From the NCBI GenBank assembly GCA_005406025.1, contig BGZK01000147.1, forward strand, positions 434,001 through 498,000: a DNA stretch of 64,000 bases, given 5' to 3'. The position numbers and the translations under genes are program-made. The DNA is from Eumeta japonica. Taxonomy: Eukaryota; Arthropoda; Insecta; Lepidoptera; Psychidae. Under the pieces are notes generated by a model. The model had not been told where the DNA came from, ran no database searches, and saw only the letters and a program-made list of their open reading frames with translations. Positions 58,301 to 64,000 of the stretch are shown one piece after another. Each line of letters opens with the position of its first letter. Position 1 is the stretch's first letter.

Positions 58301-59535
58301 TAACTATAATAGCTGTCAATCGCATACAAAATGAAAATAGTTATTGATGTATTTTGTTCAAGTAAAACGATTAACAGATGATGACAAATTCAAATTCAAA
58401 AATCTCCTCATTTCATAAGTTGTATATAACTCTTGAAATTCCTCATTGTAATATTAATTTACCACTTTAATATGAATTTGCCATTCGTTCAGAAGACAGT
58501 TTTCCCTCAAGAAGAGCGAGCAAGAAACTTGAGGGTAGCTCTTTTCAAATTGAATAGTATGTAATAACAAGAAATAACAAAAGTATTATATAAAGATACA
58601 AACCGATAAGAAATTGACCTAGTTACGTCCACGGACTTTTATCCTCAAAATTATTGGAAATTTTATAATACCCTTTTTACCAAATAATTGTTTAATAATG
58701 ATCTTGAATTTATTTAAGGGTAAGTTTTGTATATCTACAGGGACTTTATTGAACAAGCGCGCAGAGAGTCCCATAAATGAGTCTGTGACTTTATGTAATC
58801 AGCTGACTGGTAAACATAGTTTATTTTTATTTCTCGTATTAAAATTATAACGACCATTATTTTTGTCCAACATTTCTATGCATTTTTTTTAATTAAATTT
58901 TCGTATTTAAATTGAGATGGTAAAGTTAAGATTTTAATTATCTATAAATTTATTCCTTAGATAATGTTAAATGATAATATGTTATTGTTTCGTTCTTCAC
59001 TTTTTGGACTGAGTATCGCCAATAATGTATGCGTTTAGTGCTTGAGTACGAAAAAAAAGCTAAGATAAAAATGTGACACATTTATTCAATAATTAATTTT
59101 TAAATTACAAGTGCACAAACTGTAGGACGGGGTCCCGTACATTCGTCAGTGTCTTCTCTGTATACTTAGTAAGATGTAACGAAAAAAAAAACCGGTAAAT
59201 TTACAAAACAATCAAAATCTATTCAACTAATTTTGTTTATTGCTATATTACTTGATTCATACTCGATATATTAATTTTTTCCGATTTTCAAATTGTGACT
59301 TGCTATTAACGTCGTTCTAAAGTGTGTACAACCTTGTACGTGATGCTTTATATGACTATCTGCTATATTCTGGGGTCTTTGTTTCCGAGCGACAGGTGCG
59401 CCGCTTCGCGCCGAGCTGCGGGCGATGCTGGCGAGCGGCGTCAAAGCGGAGCTGGAAGCCGTCGCGCCCACGGCCTCCGAGCTGTGCGATGCCTATATAC
59501 CCGCTAAGCTGAGACAACTTAGGGTTAAAACTTGA
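51908..59535 (+). CDS. Spo11: Spo11 meiotic double-strand-break transesterase, complete seven-exon gene
   Basis: Makes the programmed DNA breaks that start meiotic recombination. It acts in the nucleus as a topoisomerase VI A-like dimer that attacks DNA with a tyrosine. Exons joined in frame: 51908-52362, 53226-53369, 54389-54582, 55216-55361, 56537-56674, 57542-57713, 59396-59535. They give 1389 bp, or 462 residues; family members are often near 350-400, and the excess is N-terminal. Visible landmarks: RNQRLWSNCVYDF (about 136-148); the winged-helix 5Y-CAP region with RRELFYQNVARF (catalytic Tyr204); TAKGLVAG; the Toprim fold with VVEKDAIFQ (Glu289), GKGYPDVCTR (314-323) and LVDADPHGLE (Asp342, Asp344); YKYGS; and RRPY near the end. 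All introns are GT-AG and 633-1682 bp long. The start is the first in-frame ATG, but the frame stays open 17 codons upstream to an acceptor-like site, so the true N-terminus could differ. All key residues are present, so it appears functional. Confidence 0.93.
53226..53369 (+). CDS. Spo11: Spo11 exon 2
   Basis: Bounded by ATCTGCAG and GCG/GTAAGT, both strong sites. It enters and leaves with two bases of a split codon. It encodes VTLKSFAEAKKTSICYSD then FSTIVFVLTKVHELL, which fits the Spo11 helix just before the catalytic tyrosine. The exon has no ATG, so an ATG-started open-frame listing misses it. It is found by phase and homology. Confidence 0.85.
54389..54582 (+). CDS. Spo11: Spo11 exon 3 (catalytic tyrosine)
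   Basis: Acceptor AATTTCAG, donor GGAG/GTTAGT. Codon 200 (Arg) is completed across the junction, giving TRRELFYQNVARF with catalytic Tyr204, then AVRDVCCLL and VVATAKGLVAG, both standard Spo11/TopVIA motifs. This exon removes any doubt about family. Confidence 0.92.
55216..55361 (+). CDS. Spo11: Spo11 exon 4 (Toprim, metal-binding Glu)
   Basis: Acceptor TTTGACAG, donor ACG/GTAATG, ending in phase 0. It encodes IPQDVSGIQSLRS then YVLVVEKDAIFQKLLDEG; Glu289 in VEKDA is the conserved Mg-binding residue of the Toprim domain. Confidence 0.92.
56537..56674 (+). CDS. Spo11: Spo11 exon 5 (Toprim DxD)
   Basis: Acceptor TAACTTTAG, donor TTG/GTACTT, phase 0 on both sides, 46 codons. It holds GKGYPDVCTRQLVARL and the LVDADPHG motif with Asp342/Asp344, then LTYKYGS. 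It is noticeably GC-richer than exons 1-4 and its flanking introns. Confidence 0.93.
57090..57101. repeat. G12 homopolymer in Spo11 intron 5
   Basis: A run of twelve Gs in an otherwise AT-rich intron, preceded by GGAGAGGGGGATGGAGGGAG. Such runs are unusual here, vary in length between individuals, and could form a G-rich structure. Confidence 0.9.
57542..57713 (+). CDS. Spo11: Spo11 exon 6
   Basis: Acceptor CACTCCCAG; the donor GGCTT/GTGGGT is weak but is the only one near the end that keeps exon 7 in frame. It encodes the Toprim tail up to RDRRKIQSLMRRPYLDAPA. From the YKYGS motif in exon 5, the spacing to the following LLG matches vertebrate Spo11 with no gap. The exon is CpG-rich. Confidence 0.88.
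58384..58855 (-). pseudogene. 3' end of a decayed non-LTR retrotransposon in Spo11 intron 6
   Basis: Minus strand, 58855-58619: GRYNFNTRNKNKLC, one stop, LHKVTDSFMGLSARLFNKVP, then LPLNKFKIIIKQL and a terminal stop. This RLHK..SF...FNKvP..I..L.LNKFK pattern is the C-terminal end of CR1/Jockey-like LINE reverse transcriptases. The following minus-strand tail runs to a GAATTTGAATTTG ending near 58385. It is antisense to Spo11 and 5'-truncated. Confidence 0.75.
59396..59535 (+). CDS. Spo11: Spo11 exon 7 (C-terminus and stop)
   Basis: Acceptor GAGCGACAG. Codon 417 (Cys) spans the junction; then PLRAELRAMLASGVKAELE, SELCDAYIPAKL and a TGA at 59533-59535. YIPxKL is the usual end of Spo11 proteins. 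The other two frames of this GC-rich exon are also open, so frame choice rests on homology and phase. Confidence 0.9.
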
Positions 59536-59648
59536 ACACAGTACCTATTTATGTATGAGACTGTACGTATGTCTATACGTGTAATAAGAAAGAGACCGCC
59601 GCAGTCAGAGGGCTTATTTAAAATTCAATCCTTCTTTAGTGGTTGCTT

Positions 59649-59654
59649 AATAAA
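59649..59654 (+). terminator. Spo11 poly(A) signal
   Basis: AATAAA 114 bp after the stop codon is the first canonical hexamer downstream. The GT/T-rich sequence after it is modest. It probably ends the Spo11 transcript. Confidence 0.6.
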
Positions 59655-60719
59655 GGTTTAACGAACCGTCACTCTTAGAGTCAGTTAAGTGTCCTTTAGA
59701 GTACCTTAAAGATGATTAACTTTAAGTAGACAATATTAGTCACTTAACTTCACTAATAAACCCTTATCTTTGATTTGAAAGATAGTATCATAATTTTTTA
59801 AAGATAGTATCAAATTTTTTTTACAGTTGGTTATTAAATAATATAATTACGCATATCCATCGCTAGAAATGTCCTTCATTCTGTTAAAAATTTTCAGAGT
59901 CATATCAATGAGTAATACGTTCAGATTGAAATAAACAAAAATTACGTTAATACAATTGTACCGCGCTGCCCCCTGTATACTAGCTCATTACTAATTATTA
60001 TAAAATAAATACATATTGTAATCGCCTACATGGAACTTACTCGAATATTTTTTTTTCTGACAATGATGACCCACAGTATATTGTAATATTAAAATTAATA
60101 TTATTTAACTCTTGAGATATTTGATGATTTTTTTTCATTTATTACTGTTATTTTTAAATCCATTTTTAAAAGCTTATAATTAATACATGCGTATAGATTT
60201 ACAAAATATACTTACAGTTTTGTCATATGCAAGAAGGTATATACGCCAATTGGTTACATTTTCTTCGATTGATTGTTCTCAGCACTGACCATATTTAAGT
60301 AGCTGTTAGTTAAATAGCCATTAAGTAGCGACTTCATTCAGGAAGGATTCATCAAGATTTAATGCTAATTTTTATTTTTAATGAGCTTTGACTAAATTGA
60401 TTTTAACTTAAATTTAAAGGAGCTCTCTGATTACAGCTGAAAGATATTACTTATATCACTACTGATCTACTTTCAGATGAAAATAAGTTGTGAATACATC
60501 GTAATAAACAGAATAATATAAGCTGTAATACTTATTAAAATTATTGTTGTTATGTAATTCTGTCATACATCGCTCAAATTATTAACAAAAAAAATAGCAC
60601 GATTAAAAAATATTCTCGAGATATTTAAAATGTACTAAACGGTTATTATTAAGTTGTACTGTTCCATTATCAGGTTATATTATAAATGGGGTTATTTGCA
60701 ACTTTCAATATACTTCCTT
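59655..60719. other. AT-rich DNA downstream of Spo11
   Basis: No gene, RNA or repeat family recognised. TCACTTAACTTCACTAATAA-type direct words near 59690-59760 are unremarkable. Confidence 0.4.
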
Positions 60720-60880
60720 ACTAGTAGCACCATCTATCGGTTAGAGAAGATTTTAGCCGCTCCATCTATTGTTGTTTTGTTGTATCATCTAATGCAACCC
60801 CTGCCTTAATAAAGTAAATGTAAAAAAGTAAATGATGGCATTTCGAAAAGATATAGATGGCAGTACCGTCCAATAAACAT
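60720..60880. repeat. Possible short inverted-repeat element
   Basis: GTAGCACCATCTATCGGT at 60725-60742 faces ATAGATGGCAGTACC near 60854-60868, an imperfect inverted pair with CCATCTAT cores (a third CCATCTATTG lies between). The CCATCTA word returns near 62809. It could be a degraded non-autonomous element. Confidence 0.3.
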
Positions 60881-62395
60881 TTATTATTTTATTGTTACTT
60901 GAGGTTCCACCAATATTGATAAGTTTACATAAATTATAACTCGCAATCGGTATTTATATTGCTTTCTTGAAACTTATAAAACATGATTTGCAGAAGCAAG
61001 CCCATTTAATAATACATTAAATAATTTTAACCAATTATTATTGAGCAAGTTGTGGTAAATTATTGTATAAAAACAACTGTTTATTGTAATCTTTTGTTTT
61101 AGCTGTTTACTGTGCTCTTATGATTTGTTTTAATTGATTACTATGCAGCAGTGTCACCATTTTTACGTACAAGTTTTTTTTTCGCTTTGAATAGTAAAAT
61201 GTTATAATTGTTTATTTAATTTTCGGCACTATAAGTCTATTTAATTTTATTATCTAATTTTTAATAATAAAAATTGTAAATAACTGTCGGTTGCTATAAT
61301 AAAGGGGGAAAAATTTAATTATAATACTACTTTAGATAGCTACCGAATGTATTCTTTAACTGCTAGTTATGGCAATTAATACGTAACAGATAACAGTTAA
61401 TTAAAGTCGTAAAATATATCATTTTGTGTACCTATTTGATTAGGAATTTTTTATGTATTTTATTGGAATCACTAATACGGACGACAAAATTATCGATTTA
61501 TTGATAACTATTGGGTTACGTAAGGTCTTAAAATGTTTAGGGCAGGTATGGGACAAAGAGTAGAGTAAATGTAGAGTAAATGTTACTGCGGTAGTGTTGA
61601 AAATGACAATAAGAGTTTATTTCAAGTATTGTGCACATACAAGTAGTCAATAAAAAGGAAATCGATAAGTGTAAAAGCATGTTTAAGCTTCATTCGAAAA
61701 TTTCTTGTATTAGTTATGTAAGGATATTAATAAAAGATTTTCCATTAATTCAGTAATAAAATTATAAACTCAATACAAATATTTTATTTGATATGGAGTC
61801 AAATACCTGTTGAGTATGGTGGTGTTAAAAGTGATGATTTGTTGTGAAATTGGCCTTCAGTATCTATGACTGTATGAACTGGTTGTGACAATGTTACTTT
61901 GAAATTTCAATAAGTTAATGGCTTCTTTGTTAATTCTTGTTTATACAGTTTTTATTAATCAAGTTTCTCAATCAGTGGGCGAGTAAATGAAACGCTGAAA
62001 TGAACGAGTATGTAAATTTTAAAATTTTTATTAATTCAAAGAAACTTTACAATGATAACAGAATAATTTAGTATTTTACAAATGAAAACGAATAATACCG
62101 ATCTATACAACACTGCAACTCTTAATCGAGATGATAAGACCTTTTAACACTGAGTAACAATAACATGGGTTTTTGGTATTATCTAGGGGTGATACCATCT
62201 GCTGTGCGAGCGCCGTCAAACTGGCATATCACGACATAGCGATCATATATATGACACAAATTAAAAACATATATCAAAACCAAGTAAGAAATACATTTTT
62301 TCCATTTTCATGTCCTGTTATCACATACACAGTTGCAATTTATGCCAAATCAGAATAGGAAAATATGTCTATCTTTCTATATATTGACGGACAGT
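60881..62395. other. AT-rich intergenic DNA, nothing recognised
   Basis: Mostly A/T-rich. A small complex patch occurs at 62190-62250. No open frame with protein features. Confidence 0.4.
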
Positions 62396-62910
62396 CAGTT
62401 TTATTGGACGCCGTAGCGCAGTTCATAAAGTCGAGTCCGGTCTATGGATGCAATTGGACCGCAAACGCGATGTACGTTGACAAGTTCTAAACTGATTTGG
62501 CGCGAATTGTGACAGAGAAGGCGTTTGATTGATAATATTGATGTTGTTGTCCGCCATATTTCCGTCGTGAGCTCGGTGCGGAATATCTGTCTCAAAACGA
62601 AAGTTTGTATTGAATTTGTCACATCAAACAAATTGTGTACATTCGGTTCTCAACGTGATACAGTTGCGGCTGCCAATACAAAATTATAATGTTGCAAGCT
62701 ATGTCGCGTTCAACTTACTAATTTGTTACATTCAAATTAAAGGTGTTCACATGAAAACGTGGTGATAACGTTTTGACTGTGATGTCCCAGTTTGACTGCG
62801 CTCGCGCCATCTAACGTCTACAGGAGTAACCCGCGACACTACCGTTACGAAGGCAATAAACTACGTCGCAGCCGTTCTACTCCATACGACGATGCTCCGT
62901 ATTGTTTTCT
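62396..62910. other. Complex block, noncoding or old repeat
   Basis: About 500 bp of higher-complexity sequence. A 76-codon minus-strand frame (62401-62631) has no recognised domain. The end (62790-62890) carries GCGCCATCTAACGTC and CGCGACACTACCG in transposon-like phrasing. Classification is unresolved. Confidence 0.25.
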
Positions 62911-63699
62911 ACTTTTATAGGTATTTATAAGACACAGACATTTCAAAATTAAAAGAAAAATATGTAGGGGGTGCGTGTGTGTCCAAAGAAACAATTTTAT
63001 ATGTAACATCGAATAGTACCCATTTCAGAATTAAGAAGGAACCGTTTGTAATGTAACTGTTCGTGCAGTTTTACATTCATTACTCTTCTTTCTAGTATAA
63101 CATAATGAAATGAATTTGTTTTAGATTGACAGAATAAATTAGATTTATGACACGAAACATATAGTAGAAATAAAATTGACATAAAGAAAATATTAATTTT
63201 CACTTTAGGTACTGTGTTTTTTTCTACTCGGACCTTGTAGGCCTCGCAATCGTCGGAAGATAAAATACTCAAAATTGATTTACAATATGCAGTACGAAAA
63301 TAAAATGTTTCAATTCTTAAAGTTTCGGTTGACGGCAGGTTATAAAGCGACCCTTCGATCAAAAGCAATAAAGCATATAATTTTAATTTATTTTATTCAA
63401 TATTATTGTAGGGAGTACAACGGCTACGATACGGGGGGTACAGGGTTCTAAGAACACAGTAATATTGATTCACATTTAGACACATCCATCGACTTTGGAC
63501 TAGCTATGGCTAGGACAACGAGTTGATTTTACTTGTCTTATAGAAGAGAAGTTCCAGTAACGATTCAAATTAAGCTTCTTTTATTAGTTTATACAATCGG
63601 AAGTTTTAATGTATTTCTTTATTTTTTTTTCCCTCCTTCTATAATCAAAACATTCGATAACGGAAAACGCCAAATGACCACAGTGTTCCCGTACACAAC
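62911..63699. other. AT-rich DNA with an unrecognised minus-strand frame
   Basis: The 123-codon minus frame at 62997-63368 shows no domain, no signal peptide and no splice context, and AT-rich composition can explain it. Nothing else seen. Confidence 0.3.
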
Positions 63700-63960
63700 G
63701 AAATAATTGACACAGTCATCACATAGTCGCATCACTATAATATGTTGAGAATGTAGCGAGACTGGAAGCCGACGACGCTTCGCTGGAAGACTGGATCTGC
63801 TCGGTGGGCCGCGGCGGCGCTGGCTCGTGCGCACGCGCGCGGCCGCGCGGCCTGCGACATCGTTCCCGTAAACTCTACAACATTGGTGTTATCCCGAGGA
63901 AATCGCGTTTCAACTAAAACTCCGTACTATCCCCCTCGTAAAGCTCTATTCTATCGATTT
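63700..63960. other. GC-rich block at the window end, possible exon or regulatory core
   Basis: Positions 63755-63865 are very CpG-rich. One + frame reads ARLEADDASLEDWICSVG before turning Arg/Gly-rich and stopping near 63920. Other frames are also open. No acceptor of quality precedes it, so exon status is doubtful. Confidence 0.25.
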
Positions 63961-64000
63961 TTTTTAATCTAATAAACAGACCCGCTAACGAAATCAATAC

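Noticed and set aside
62997..63368. 123-codon minus-strand frame
   Set aside because: No domain, no codon or splice support, and AT-rich composition explains the Phe/Ser/Leu/Lys content.
1..64000. CRISPR arrays, bacterial operons or phage genes
   Set aside because: Spliced eukaryotic gene structure, poly(A) signal and insect repeats make a bacterial or phage origin untenable, and no regularly spaced repeat array is present.

Overview
The window looks like nuclear DNA of a moth or butterfly (Lepidoptera). It is AT-rich, has one clearly recognisable spliced gene, and carries many dispersed repeats. Three of these have sequence signatures I associate with lepidopteran genomes: a repeat ending in AAGTCGGTTAAAAA, elements that begin with CTGGCCAAG and carry CGGACGGACGGA near the 3' end, and two decayed mariner transposases. 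The species assignment rests on pattern memory, not on a search.

Layout. Positions 1 to about 51,900 contain no gene I can identify. This stretch is a background of AT-rich DNA with about twenty GC-rich islands of 100-500 bp that look like cis-regulatory DNA. Between them lie degraded transposable elements: mariner at 21.7-22.6 and 36.6-37.3 kb, a minus-strand non-LTR retrotransposon at 30.6-32.0 kb, tRNA-derived elements at 4.65, 6.7 and 17.9 kb, a 200-bp inverted-repeat element at 26.7 kb, and several dispersed repeats of 150-840 bp. Two short open segments behind good splice acceptors (9.4 and 15.1 kb) could be exons of unidentified genes.

Positions 51,908-59,535 hold the main result: a seven-exon Spo11 gene on the + strand (the Drosophila orthologue is mei-W68). 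It encodes the catalytic subunit that makes meiotic double-strand breaks and is related to topoisomerase VI subunit A. I could join all seven exons in frame into a 462-codon protein, with catalytic Tyr204, Toprim Glu289 and the Asp342/Asp344 pair. A poly(A) signal lies 114 bp after the stop. The last intron contains the decayed 3' end of another non-LTR retrotransposon. Downstream to 64,000 I see only AT-rich DNA, repeats and two GC-rich or complex blocks.

The most unusual feature is a set of at least nine unrelated short foldbacks (arms 15-27 bp, mostly perfect, loops of 2-14 nt) scattered along the window. Some sit inside repeats, and one inverts the last codons of a candidate exon. They look like independent local inverted duplications, but small hairpin RNA precursors are not excluded. 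I did not find a coherent new multi-gene system.
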